Assembly: GCA_019054805.1 (NCBI GenBank)
Contig: JAHQIY010000026.1
Span: forward strand, 744,001-808,000
DNA length: 64,000 nt
Reading direction: 5' to 3'
Origin: Brachionus manjavacas
Taxonomy: Eukaryota; Rotifera; Eurotatoria; Ploima; Brachionidae
This document shows, in pieces, positions 34,327 to 45,562 of the stretch. Made by a program: the position numbers and the translations under genes. Numbering within the stretch: the first letter of the stretch is position 1; each line of letters opens with the position of its first letter. The notes under the pieces are model-generated. The model was not told the DNA's origin. It saw only the letters and a list, made by a program, of their open reading frames with translations, and ran no database searches.

Positions 34327-34482
34327 CTTGACCTTCCTCAAAATTGACTTTAAACCAGAGGTTTAAACAAAACGAAAAAAAAATAAAATAAAATTTAATG
34401 TAATTGACTAGAATAAATTTTAATATAGGATTAAATAGAAATAAAATGTTTTGATTGAACTAAATTAAATGTTGAATTATCT

Positions 34483-36903
34483 TTAATTAGTTTTCTTGGT
34501 ATATGATCTTGTTCCATGTTCAACTGGGTTTCCAAACCTATCAGGTTTCTTGGTAACCCTCTTTGGTCTTTGCTCATCAACTTTTTCTTCATCATCTTCC
34601 AGTTGATCTCCCTCCGAATCTTGACCCTCCAAATTACCGTCTTCTTCATCCTCTTCATCCTCTTCATCCTCCAACCTTAATTCATACTTGTCACCAGTTT
34701 TAAATCCATCTGTCCCAACAGCACTTGATTGAACATCAGAATTTGTTATATCAGACTTAATCGTCTTGTCATCATCAATTATTTCTGGTTCAGGTTTTAC
34801 GTTTTTATCTTCCCCAAACAGAATATCTTTGACTATTCTAGAATCTGTTTCACACTTATCTTGAATGTAAAGCTTCATAAAGGATGAATTTCTAACCAAA
34901 ACAGATCCATTTCTTTCAACAGTTATCATTGAACCGTTGATTTTGACAACTTTAAACGGATTAGGATCAAATAATGAATCCGACTTTCTTGACCGTTTCC
35001 ATTTTAACAAGACAACATCACCACATTTAAAGTTACTTGTTTTGGCCTTCAACTTTTTATCATTATATGTTTTCATTTTAGATTTTGAAATAAAATCTTG
35101 ATTCCTAGCCCTTAGATGTAATTCTTTTTTATTGGAAAAAACTTGTAAACCACTAATGTTTGGTAACTTGGAAGTCATTAAACTATGCTGAAACATTAAC
35201 ATATTTGGTGAAACACCAGTGGATGAATGCGGAGTATCGCGATAATTGCGTAAAAATTCAATTAGCTCAGACTCCCATTCACTCTGTGAAGTACTAGAAT
35301 TCCGCATAACCTTGCCTAAGTTGCGCATAAAACGCTCACACATGCCATTTGATCGAGGCCATAGTGGTGTGATTTTTCTATGCTTAAAACCTTGCTGCAC
35401 AGTAAATTGCTTGAAATTGAACGAATTAAAAGGCGGACCATTGTCCGACTTGACCATACGTGGTATGCCAAATACTGAGAAAAATTCATTCAACACCGGA
35501 ATAACACATCCAGCAGAAGTGCTCGATATTGTTTTGACCAAAGGGTACCTTGAGTACTCACAAATTATTACCAATAAGTATTTTCCACATCTTAATGGGC
35601 CATAAAAGTCAATACTAATTAAGGACCATGGTCCTTCTGGCATTTCTGTTGGACAACTTGGCTCAAATTTGGTTGAGTCGGTATTTATTTGACACTTGTG
35701 ACATCGTTTGATTGTCATCTCAACTAAGGCATCCATACCAGGAAACCAAACATGACTTCTTAATAATTGCTTCGTTTTCACAATTCCAAGATGACCACCA
35801 TGTGCAATTCCAATTATTCTGTTTTGTAATGCTTTTGGAATGATTAGCCTCGTACCTTTCATTATTAGACCATCTTTAGTAATTGATAATTCATCGATTA
35901 CTTTTTCATAACTCAAAATTCTTCTAAAATTACGTCCATTTATCAACTTAACAACTTCTTTCAGGTCTTCATCTTCTTTAGTTGCTTCAACTAGTTCCGT
36001 TTTACTGATTGCTTTAGGTAAAGACGATTGAGATATTAAGTTAATGTAACTTTCAGTAAACTTTTCATTACTCCTATCAGCTGGACCAATAGGGTTTCTT
36101 GACATGTAATCAGCAATATTGTAAGCACCAGACCTATGCTTCACAACATATTTATATGGTAACAGTCTCAAGCACCAACGTTCAATTCTGGCTTTTGGTT
36201 TCGATCTAACGTTGCCAAAAATGAGTTCAACCGCTTTGTTATCAGTAATAACATCGAATTCTTTAGCATAGATGTAAATGTGAAATTTTTCACATGCCCA
36301 TACAAATGCCAGAGCCTCACGCTCAACTTGACTGTACCTTTGTTCCACTTTGGTCAACGAACGACTTGCGTACATAACAATTCGTTTTTCTTGTGGAAGC
36401 CTCGGATCATATTGACATAAAACAGCAGCTACACCAACTGGACTAGCGTCCACCGTTATCTCGGTTCTTAACTTTGGGTCAAAGTAACTGAGTGCATCGG
36501 TACATAAAGACTTCTTCATTTTCGCCAAAGCCTCATCATGAATATGACCCCATGACCACTTAGTACCCTTCTTTGTCAAATGTCTCAGTGGCTCAATAGT
36601 TGAAGCATAATCAGGTATAAAACGACTGCAGTAATTAGCAAGTCCAAGTAAACTTCTCACTTCTCCAACTGTATTTGGAGCTTTAGCTTTTAGAAGAGCG
36701 TCACATTTCTTCTCATCAATTGAAATACCATTGCTTGAAAAGTTTAAGCCGAAAAAATTCAAACTTTGTTTACCGAACTCACACTTCGACTCATTAACTG
36801 TTAAGCCTGACTCATTGAGTCGTTTCAACACAGCTTCTAGGATAATATCATGCTCAGCCTTTGTAGCAGCATATACGATAATATCATCGCTGAAATTCAT
36901 CAC
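34483..36903 (-). pseudogene. Ty3/gypsy-type pol remnant (RT C-term, RNase H, integrase)
   Basis: Retrotransposon polyprotein missing its front. The frame opens at the catalytic FSDD of reverse transcriptase, so gag, protease and most of RT are deleted; a stop lies two codons upstream of the residual frame. It continues through RNase H (TVDASPVG, YASRSL, ITDNKAVEL) and an HHCC zinc-binding domain (GHLGIVKTKQLL, CHKCQ). The integrase core follows, with its acidic triad in IDFYGP, KSDNGPPF and NGMCERFMRNLGK. An acidic tail rich in Glu/Asp follows. The remaining 800 codons have no stop, so the internal deletion is recent or the piece has been maintained. It lies between two LTR copies on the same strand. 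Confidence 0.92.
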
Positions 36904-36939
36904 ACCATTTTAATGCATTCACATCACACCAACGCCCAT

Positions 36940-36961
36940 GTTTTTATTCCTCGTCGCCAAT
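36940..36961 (-). promoter_or_regulatory. Putative primer-binding site next to 5' LTR
   Basis: On the minus strand, TTGGCGACGAGGA directly follows the LTR end. A TGGCGAC start immediately after the LTR is common among Ty3/gypsy elements that use a tRNA primer. tRNA identity not determined. Confidence 0.45.
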
Positions 36962-37129
36962 AAAGTATTTTGATTCAACAATAAACTTATGATTTAATAA
37001 ATTTATTTTCTAAATGAATAATAGAAAGTGGCCACTCTAAGTAGCCAAATGGTTACATACAGAAATAAAGGGAAAATACAAGAAACATAAAATGAGGTTT
37101 TAAATTAATAATAAAACAATTGTATATAA
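36962..37129 (-). repeat. Truncated 5' LTR fused to FAAH2 fragment
   Basis: Matches 33989-34153 almost exactly, then stops abruptly at TGTATATAA and continues directly into FAAH2 coding sequence. The outer half of this LTR, including its U3 end, is missing. Confidence 0.85.
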
Positions 37130-37766
37130 CTTCACAACAGCACTGTCCTCTTGGGCCCTGTAATTTTTCCGCGACACCAAACCGGAACTGTTGGGCATTC
37201 CTTTAGCTGCTATTGATTCCTTGCACGAAAATGGAACCCCTAAGAACGGGGCGTTTAATTCAGAGTGTTTGTCATCTATTAAATAGCTTGACATGATTTG
37301 GTCCACTTGTCTAGCTTCTTCAATAGCTTGATCAAATCTGTCTTGAACAACACAATTCAGTAAGGGCTGAATATCTTTAATGCGATCAATGAACAAGCGA
37401 ACTATTTGTTCACTTGTTACTTCACGGTTACGGATTTTTTCGGCAAGTTTGTGGGCAGGTGTAAGTAGAAGATGATGGCATTTTGAAATTGGTCTGGGTA
37501 CGTCTGTTTTACAGTTATAAATCCTAAAGCCGAATTGTGCAACTGGTTTTAAAATGACTTGAAAGAATTTTAAAAAGACCCGAAGAAATATGTTTATGTC
37601 AGACATTTTTTAAAATTTTTTAAAATTAAAAATAAAATAAATAAAAAAACTAAGCTCCAATTATTCCAGCTTCCTTTGAAAGATTTCACGATGTTTGAAA
37701 AGTTGTCTCGTCATTTTTTCATGCTTAAAATATGTGAAGTGATTAAAAAAAATTTTAATTTTTTGA
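37129..37766 (-). pseudogene. FAAH2 5' fragment (residues 1 to ~159)
   Basis: A near-identical copy of the first ~159 codons and upstream flank of the adjacent full FAAH2 gene (38954-39592), in the same orientation. It includes the catalytic lysine in PFSCKES but neither catalytic serine. It ends at the LTR junction, where the frame runs into LTR sequence and stops after nine codons. The left arm's FAAH2 3' flank begins at its other edge. It has the same six-A run before the ATG as the right-arm copy. A partial tandem duplication, non-functional. Confidence 0.92.
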
Positions 37767-37856
37767 AAAATTTCCTTACATTTGTTTGCAACATTTCACT
37801 AGAAAAAAATCAAAAACAAAATAAAGGAATTTTTTTTATTCAAATTTAAGACATAA

Positions 37857-39431
37857 TTAAAAAGGTGGAATCCATCCGACAAAATTCGATTCAAAATGTT
37901 CTGCAAGTCTGATTGTCAAATGGTCATTATTTTGGTTTGCCATTAGTTGCACTCCTGTTGGTAAACCAGAAGCATTCAGACCCATTGGTATTTGTGTCAC
38001 TGGAAAACCAAATGTATTCAAAGCTGCAAAATAGAGAAAGTCAAACGAATTGGTGACAAGTGTTTGATTGTGATAAGGAACATCATCGGGGAATGATGGA
38101 AAAATGATCACACCATCATCTCCAAGGATTGTGTCCACCTCTTTCTGTAGCTGTTCTGCCTGGCAAAGATGAAATTCAACATTGGATCCCTTCAGTAGAC
38201 CGCTCATTACCAACAAAATCAATGGCAGCGTGTGCTTGTGTTGCAGACCTAAAATTGCCTTAACAAATTCAACATAGGAATTTGACAATTCCTGATTCAA
38301 AAATGATCTGTACCATTCATTTTTTTCCACACCATTGCTCATCATACTTGTCCATACTTGAAAGCATGATTTGAGTTTTTTCAGCTTCAATCGATTTACT
38401 TTAGCTCCTAAATCTGTTTCAATAAATCGAACTGCTTTGAACAATGTGTTTGTGGAGTCACGAGAAGGCCGACTGACCCAAGGATTATCGTGAAGGTCCT
38501 GGACGTAGTAGAACTTCAATTTTTTCAAATCAATATTGTCAGCGAATTTGCCCGAAAGCTCTTTGTATTTAGGGCCGCACAAAATTCTAAACAAATGCCT
38601 GAGGTCCGACGCATAGCGACACATCGGTCCAATTGAGAGCATCTTGTTTTGTATGCCAGAAAACGATGGAAATTGAAATTCATTAGGAACCAAGTTCGAC
38701 GAAGGCTTGTGTCCATAGATTCCATTGAACAAGCTGGGTATGCGGATTGAACCTCCGATATCAGAGCCTATGCCCCATACGGACCCGCAAGCTGAAATGA
38801 TGCAGCCCTCTCCTCCAGAACTGCCTCCGACTGTCCGCGAAAGATTGTATGGATTTCGAGTGGTGCCTGTTGTGTAGTTGCTGGACTCAATCCACATGCA
38901 GCATTCGCTGGTGTTGGTAACACAAGTTAAAATAGCACCTGCTTCTTGCATGTACTTCACAACAGCACTGTCCTCTTGGGCCCTGTAATTTTTCCGCGAC
39001 ACCAAACCGGAACTGTTGGGCATTCCTTTAGCTGCTATTGATTCCTTGCACGAAAATGGAACCCCTAAGAACGGGGCGTTTAATTCAGAGTGTTTGTCAT
39101 CTATTAAATAGCTTGACATGATTTGGTCCACTTGTCTAGCTTCTTCAATAGCTTGATCAAATCTGTCTTGAACAACACAATTCAGTAAGGGCTGAATATC
39201 TTTAATGCGATCAATGAACAAGCGAACTATTTGTTCACTTGTTACTTCACGGTTACGGATTTTTTCGGCAAGTTTGTGGGCAGGTGTAAGTAGAAGATGA
39301 TGGCATTTTGAAATTGGTCTGGGTACGTCTGTTTTACAGTTATAAATCCTAAAGCCGAATTGTGCAACTGGTTTTAAAATGACTTGAAAGAATTTTAAAA
39401 AGACCCGAAGAAATATGTTTATGTCAGACAT
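37857..39431 (-). CDS. FAAH2: Fatty-acid amide hydrolase 2, copy A
   Basis: Membrane-anchored serine amidase that cleaves fatty acid amides such as oleamide and anandamide. It has 524 aa in one exon (human FAAH2 532). A hydrophobic N-terminal segment (residues 6-28) is the likely membrane anchor. The amidase signature runs from GGSSGGEG (202-209) to GSDIGGSIRIP. By family spacing the catalytic triad is Lys129, Ser204 and Ser228, all present. The C-terminal FPVTQIPMGL and GLPTGVQLMA blocks are intact. I start at MSDINIFL (39431) because the other copies start there. A one-base longer A run here opens the frame upstream to 39515, adding up to 28 unlikely residues. The protein is identical to copy B. 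Both copies could be expressed; whether copy A has its own promoter is unknown, though 2.7 kb of upstream sequence was copied too. Confidence 0.93.
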   Translation of the reverse strand: MSDINIFLRVFLKFFQVILKPVAQFGFRIYNCKTDVPRPISKCHHLLLTPAHKLAEKIRNREVTSEQIVRLFIDRIKDIQPLLNCVVQDRFDQAIEEARQVDQIMSSYLIDDKHSELNAPFLGVPFSCKESIAAKGMPNSSGLVSRKNYRAQEDSAVVKYMQEAGAILTCVTNTSECCMWIESSNYTTGTTRNPYNLSRTVGGSSGGEGCIISACGSVWGIGSDIGGSIRIPSLFNGIYGHKPSSNLVPNEFQFPSFSGIQNKMLSIGPMCRYASDLRHLFRILCGPKYKELSGKFADNIDLKKLKFYYVQDLHDNPWVSRPSRDSTNTLFKAVRFIETDLGAKVNRLKLKKLKSCFQVWTSMMSNGVEKNEWYRSFLNQELSNSYVEFVKAILGLQHKHTLPLILLVMSGLLKGSNVEFHLCQAEQLQKEVDTILGDDGVIIFPSFPDDVPYHNQTLVTNSFDFLYFAALNTFGFPVTQIPMGLNASGLPTGVQLMANQNNDHLTIRLAEHFESNFVGWIPPF

Positions 39432-39609
39432 TTTTTTAAAATTTTTTAAAATTAAAAATAAAATAAATAAAAAAACTAAGCTCCAATTATTCCAGCTTCC
39501 TTTGAAAGATTTCACGATGTTTGAAAAGTTGTCTCGTCATTTTTTCATGCTTAAAATATGTGAAGTGATTAAAAAAAATTTTAATTTTTTGACTCTAAAT
39601 TTGACTCGA

Positions 39610-40470
39610 AGGATCTTGAAGTTGAAAATCAATTCAAAATATCATTTTATTTGGCATTTAATTATTACCTGGGTTTATTTAATGCAATAAAAAACTAAAT
39701 TTGGAACAAATTTTTTTATTCATTACTTTTTTTAAGAAATATATAGTACTAATTATCTAAATAGAACAAAAAATTAAAAATAAAAACAAAATATATATTT
39801 TTTTTGGACAAAAAAAAACAAATTCTCTATCGAGGCATTTTTTAGCTTCCTCCAAGAAGCGAAAACTACAGAAAGGAAAATAACTTTTACCTTTTCGTCT
39901 AGTTTTTCCTTTAGTATTAGCTTCAAAAGCCTCATCTTGAGATATGTTACTAGGAATTTCTTCAATTACAGGCCTTTTTTTAAAGATTTATTTATTTATT
40001 CGATTAACTTTATCGAACTAGAGATAAGGCTACATTGGTTTATATTAAAATAAAATCAAAAGTGTTAATTTGAAAAACAAAACAAGAAAGATAAAAAAAA
40101 TTTCAAAGTGGCTATTTTTTGAACATTATAGGATTAATTAATAAAAAAATTAAGTTTTATTGATTGTATAAGAGTTTATTTTCAATCAATTATGTATTAA
40201 TAAATTAAAATAGTGATCAATTCAAATGTAATTGACATTAATTACAAAAAAAAACTAAAATATTTTCTTTTTTTGTTCCTAATTCAGCATTTTAGTTTTT
40301 AAATTGCATATTATTGTTATTTAAAAATATTATACGCGATTTTTTTTCTTTTAATATTATAATTAATCTTTGAATTAGATTAAAAAGCTTAAATGTAGCA
40401 TGCTTTACATGTTTTGTAGATTTACAAATTTAAAAAATAAAAAAATTTTTTTTCTCGTTCCATTGATAAA
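39610..40470. repeat. FAAH2 upstream region with MITE-related and ORF-like sequence
   Basis: Bases 39610-39660 (CTTGAAGTT, ATTCAAAATATCATTT) and 40390-40440 (AGCATG, TTTACATG, TGTAGATTTA) resemble the MITE at 59178-59575. On the minus strand (about 39770-39990) there is a coding-like stretch with EEIPSNISQDEAFEANTKGK and FRFLEEAKKCLDREF, likely transposon-derived, not recognised. The right arm has the same at about 53210-53450. Confidence 0.35.
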
Positions 40471-40725
40471 ATTAATTTTTAAATTTAAAAGTATTAAATC
40501 ATTTCATGGAAAGTTTTTTTTGAAATTTTTTATTTCAAAAGTGTTGTTAGGAAAAATTGATCTTTTTTTTCATTACTCAATTCGTAATGGTAATATTTTC
40601 CTATTTTTTATTTACATTTATTTCTTTATTTAATAATTAAATATGATTTAATTAATTCAGGAAAAATTTTATATTTTTACTAACTTTATTTTAATTAGCA
40701 ATTAAATTTTTTTTACTTTTTAACA

Positions 40726-41514
40726 TTGAAGTTTATTTTATCAAAAAAGCATGTTAAAGGTTCTTTTGAACCCCTTTAGTAAAAACAAACTTATTTTGAA
40801 TCATATATTTTAAAGATCAAATAATTCTTAAATATTTAATTATTTAATGAATATTAATTAGTATTTTTAGGTTTTAATTTTATTTTGTATAAATATAATT
40901 ATATATTACCAAAAATGTAAAAAACTAATGGAATATAATTAACTCTTTTAATTATTCGGATAGAATTTTCCGAAAAAATTATTAAAATATTTAATAAAAT
41001 ATTTTTAGGGCCTGCGCATTGATAATTTCAGGGGGTAATTCGTTGCATTTCTTGACAACTCTTTTAGTCAAGAAATCTTCACGTTGCTTTGTCTTTGTCA
41101 GTTGTTAACTAAACCTTTGTTTGTGTACTGGTAAATTCGAGTTTTAACAATCTTTCTTCATAGTTTGAGTGCCTTATCTAAGAAACCAATTCAATTGCAC
41201 AGCTTGCACCTTTTCTAAAATTTTAATGTCTTTTTCCGAATATGAACTCCAAGAATCAGCATCGTACTCGAAGTAACTTAGGTCACTTTTTAGGTAAATA
41301 CCGAGGTCACGCTTAATAACTGTTTGTTGCATTTCTGAATTTTATATTTTTTAATTTAATTCAAGAGAAATACTAATTAATATTCATTAAATAATTGAAT
41401 ATTTAAGATTTATTTGATCTTTAAAATATATGATTCAAAATAATTTTTGTTTTTACTAAAGGGGTTCAAAGGAACCTTTAACATGCTTTTTTGATAAAAT
41501 TTACTTCATTGTTA
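40726..41514 (-). mobile_element. TIR-flanked segment carrying a LINE RT fragment (left arm)
   Basis: Bases 40726-40870 and 41367-41514 are inverted copies of each other (landmarks AAGCATGTTAAAGGTTC and GAACCCCTTTAGTAAAAAC). Between them the minus strand encodes RDLGIYLKSDLSYFE, DIKILEKVQAVQLN and REDFLTKRVVKKCNELPPE, the C-terminal part of a LINE ORF2, with frame breaks. The right arm holds the same at about 51703-52490. Confidence 0.6.
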
Positions 41515-41994
41515 AAATTTAAATGTAATAAAGGAAATGGGGTAATATGAAAAAAAATCAAAATTTTGAATTTTAGGACATTTTCTTAAAGATCTTGACG
41601 AGCTGAGTCTAAAAATCAATAATTTTACGATCAGAACTTTCTTTAAAAAAATATATAAGCTCATAGTTAAAATCAAAAAATTACTTAAAATGGTCACTTC
41701 TTCGTCAGATTTTAAGATTTTTTTTATTTTTTTTTTAAAAGTTAAAATAAAGATAGAAATTAAAAAAAATGTGAGTTTTATCATTGAATTATTTAATTAA
41801 TTTTATAACACTTGAAATCAAATTTTCTGGGAATGCTACTGTTTGAGACCCCCAAATACCCTCATTTCATCCAAACCTCGACGAGAAAAAAAAACTTCCG
41901 TAAGCTTTTTTGATGATCTAAAACATATTAAAACACCGCCTAATTTTATTTCTGAAGATTCCTTTTTTTTTTTTTAGATAAAAAACAGCTATTA

Positions 41995-42962
41995 ACGGGT
42001 GTAGAATAAAAAATGGCAAAAATTAATTTTATCATAAAAAATTTTTTATTAGAATTTTTTTAAAATTATAACTGAAACCTTCTATTTTGAAAAAATAATA
42101 TTAGTTAAGGTATTGAACTCAATGTTGACGTATAATATTGACTCTAGAGCGAACAGTCTTGTCATGATCTTGTACTACCTTTGAGTCAATTTTGCTCAGG
42201 CAAGTGCAAATTTTGTTTTCGAGTTGCTTTAAATTTTTGGCCTTCCAATCACCCTTATAAACTTTGGTATTCAAATTTCCCCAAAAATCTTCGATTGGTC
42301 ATGCTTTTGGTACTTTTACTGGTACTTTCACTTCCTTGGCAACAAACCCTACATTTACTGCTATAAAAAATATTATTTCTTGGCAGATTGGTGCTGCCAA
42401 GAGTGGAATATGATTCATCATCAATTATAAATTCATATCTGCTTTATTTTAAAAGCATTCGACTACATTATGGCCTGACTACCTTTTCCTGGCTAGCTTT
42501 TAAATGAGGTCTCTTGTTTTTTTTAATTCTTTTTGATGTTTGTATACTTCTTTAAAATCTTTCCGATATAGGTTTAGCGGCAATTCTACTTTCTAGCCAT
42601 CTTTCTTTGCGAACGATCCGATTTATGATTGAAATAGGCTCTAAGTTTAGCAACCATTGGATTCGTCGCAATTTCGGCAGGTCTACCACTTCCTTTTTTT
42701 CTCTTGAAAGTTTTATCTTTTTCTATAACATGTAGCCAACGATTTTTGTATCCAAGAACAGTTAATCGCCTTTCAACCTCGGCTTTTGGAAAATTTTGGT
42801 AACCTTTTACAAAGTTGTACTATTCTAGATTATGATATAATTTTTATTTACTTTAAAGCTAGGAACAGTCTGTTTTAGGTTTTGAAAAAAATTGGCAAAG
42901 GTCTTGTCCACTCATATAGCAAATTAAACTAGACTTTTGAGCCATTTTTTATTCTACACCCG
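41995..42962 (-). mobile_element. Decayed Tc1/mariner element
   Basis: Ends carry ACGGGTGTAGAATAAAAAAT and, reversed, CGGGTGTAGAATAAAAAATG, each flanked by TA, the Tc1/mariner target. The minus strand encodes a broken transposase: a C-terminal PIEDFWGNLNTKVYKGDW block after an in-frame stop, then KNLKQLENKICTCL and RSRVNIIRQH; upstream are ruined helix-turn-helix frames. The DDE catalytic core is not intact. Confidence 0.8.
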
Positions 42963-43393
42963 TAATTGATTCTATTGTCTCTTTTATTTTATTTCAAATT
43001 AAGCAATTCAATTCAATCATGAATCAATTGGAGCAGAAAGATTTATTTTTCAATGCCTTTGGAACTTAGAACTACAATTATTCACTCAAAGGATCAACTT
43101 GGTTAAAATACTTTCAAAACTTTTTTACATGCTAATGAAACCTATCGGTATACTCATTTTTTCATCCCAGCATACTTTACTCATTAGAACACTTTTTGCT
43201 CAAAAAAATACCTGCCTTTTCTAAAAAATCAAAAAACTGTTTAGCAAACTGAATTTTCGAAATGTATATATAAGTTTACATGAAAATAAACTAACAAATA
43301 TTAGTCAATTTAGGTAAATGTTTAAATGCTGAAAATAAAATAAAATAAAATTCATTTTTTATTAACAGAAGCTGAAAATATAAAATCGCTTTA
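42963..43393. other. Non-coding, GPCR 3' flank
   Basis: No coding sequence seen. Confidence 0.4.
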
Positions 43394-45532
43394 TTAAAAG
43401 TTAACATTCTTTCCACTTTTGCTTTCCACAAATCTCATCCGCTTTAAGGCAGCCGAATCACGTAAAGACATTTTGTCAATAAAAAGCTCATCATTCATTT
43501 TATTACTGCCACTGGTCATCACGGGAATAGAGCCATGGAAATTTTGACATTTTTTATTATCACAACACTTTTTTGGTTGATATCTGTAAAGACTGCATGT
43601 TTTTTGTTGATTTGAATCTTTAATTCCGATCTTACACAGCAGTTCATTATCATTCCATTTATGATTATCGTTTTGCTTGCAGTCCTTCACATAATTTGAA
43701 GTTGCTTTGTCGGATTCAAATCTGCTGCAATTAAATAGTTTTTTCAAATCAGTCTAAAATGTTCAATTATTAAAAAATTTAATTTTTTTAAATAAATCTG
43801 CTCCTCGATTTTTGGATTACAATAAATAATTTATTTTAGCCTCCAAACTTTTCAATTTTTTAATTCAAAGGCTGAGACTCTTAAAATTTTGGAAAAAATT
43901 TAGAAATTTAATTTTCGTTTTTTAGTTAAAAATTCTTAATTAATTATCCGAAAAATTAAAATACAAAAATTAAATTCTTTATTGCATCACCTAAATTTAA
44001 AATTCACAAAAAATTGTCCTGATGAAAAATTTGTTTCCGAATCTGTCAGATATTAAAATTAAAAGATTTTTCTATCATTGACACAAAAATATCAAAATAG
44101 AAAATGGATTCAGCTGTCATATTTTACAAACTTTATCTTTTTGTAGATAAGCTGGAGCAGTTTAATTCAATTTACCTTGAATCTTTTATTCATAAAACTG
44201 TAAATAATTGGATTTATGAAGGAATTGGACATCGAGAGCCAATGGCACACAAAAAATATCACTGACATCCATGACTTGGCCATGGCAATCTTAAAATTAC
44301 CGTAATTTACAATTGACAAATAGAGATGAAAAATGTGAATCGGAAGCCAATTTAGTGAAAATGTTACAATAATAACCAGTAGCATTCGAATTGTCTAAAA
44401 AAATTTTGTAATAAAAAATAAATATTTTTTAAAAATAAGCTGCAAATGAAAAATTTACTTTATTTATTTTGTTCTTTAAATGCTCCAGCTGTTCATTTTG
44501 TAAATTTTGCAGATTTTCTTGCAAATAAGGATCACTGCCATGGTTTCTGTTCCACAAAATAGATATTATTTTACTGTACATTATAATTAAAATTATCACA
44601 GGTATCAAAAAGGTTTGCAAAAATATCCAAATAGTATAGATCAAGTAGTATTTGGCGCTGGTTGATATATTCGAATCCCATATTTCACTGCACACATAAT
44701 AAGTGTCAACGCTATTGTCCGCAGACACATTTTTTGAATAGGAATTTTTTTGATACTTAATAGGCACAGATTTGTAAATAAAAAGCTGAGCTGAAGCGAG
44801 CAGAATGGCCACCATCCATATGATGGTCAAGCTTTTTCGATTGTGATTTCTATTTTTGGATGAGTTGTATTTGAGGGGATATGCTACAGCAAAAAATCTG
44901 TTTATGGCCAGAAAAGTAAGAGTAAATATGCATCCATTAACACTTAATAGTTGAATAAAATTTGTGAACGGACACATGAATCCATTGAATATCCATTTTC
45001 CAAGCAATGCATTTATAAATGTAAAAGGTATGCAAAAAATTGACATGAGCAGATTGAAAACACTCAAATTCATCAGATAGGAACTTATGTCCAAAAAAGA
45101 AGACCTAAATCCACAGCACATAACTAACAAAACCAATATATTACCAACAACAGAGAGAATAATTGTAATTGCATAAATCATTGTTAAAAAGATGGTTGTT
45201 CCATTTGAGTATTCATTTTTTGGTGGATTTATCTTCAAATTCGAGTGGTTTCTCAGTTGTTTTGACCATTTTGCAGCGTTTTCCAAACTATTTTCACTAT
45301 TGGTATAAGTTGCTTTTGAATTAGGAAATTCCATCAACTCGCCACTAAGAGCTTTGTGCTTAAGTTGTTCCGTTTGTCTTTCCAAGCACTTTTTTAAATT
45401 TCCTTCTTTACTTTCTTGGCATAATGGAATATAGTCCGAGAAGTTTGCCTCAAAATTTTTGATTGTTATGTTATACTCCTGGTTAAAGCAAATGTAACAT
45501 GACATAATCAAAAGAAGCTTCATTTGTTCCAT
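43394..45532 (-). CDS. Class A (rhodopsin-like) GPCR, neuropeptide-receptor type
   Basis: Seven-helix receptor expected at the plasma membrane. Exons on the minus strand: 45532-44459, 44394-44176, 43753-43394; about 550 aa, phases consistent. The start is the first ATG; the frame extends upstream only from a non-ATG codon. A hydrophobic stretch at residues 4-16 is a probable signal peptide, followed by a ~100-residue extracellular region with several N-x-S/T sites. TM1 has GN, TM2 NLSVFN, and TM3 starts after the conserved Cys in GFMCPF and ends AINRFFAVAYP, so DRY is NRF. ECL2 has YYVCSEIW. TM6 has FSLNWLPIH and TM7 NSFINPIIYSFMNKRFK, a standard NPxxY. The C-tail has a CC pair and many Lys. 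The TM6-TM7 pattern resembles tachykinin, leucokinin and RYamide receptors; the ligand cannot be told. Confidence 0.88.
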
Positions 45533-45562
45533 ATTAGACTTCTGAATATGTTTTTTTTTCAA

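Larger units (their letters stand above)
37764..42206. repeat. Left arm of 4.4-kb inverted repeat
   Basis: Near-identical reverse complement of 51011-55441. Lengths differ by about 12 bp through small indels. It contains complete FAAH2, its upstream region, a TIR-flanked LINE fragment and the 3' part of a Tc1 element. The inner end falls inside the Tc1 transposase. Confidence 0.95.

Noticed and set aside
34431..34667. Lysine/methionine-rich 78-codon frame
   Set aside because: Alternative frame of the acidic tail of the retrotransposon polyprotein.
41512..41784. 90-codon frame repeated in both FAAH2 arms
   Set aside because: Present twice only because the arms are identical; overlaps repeat DNA and its composition is AT-driven.
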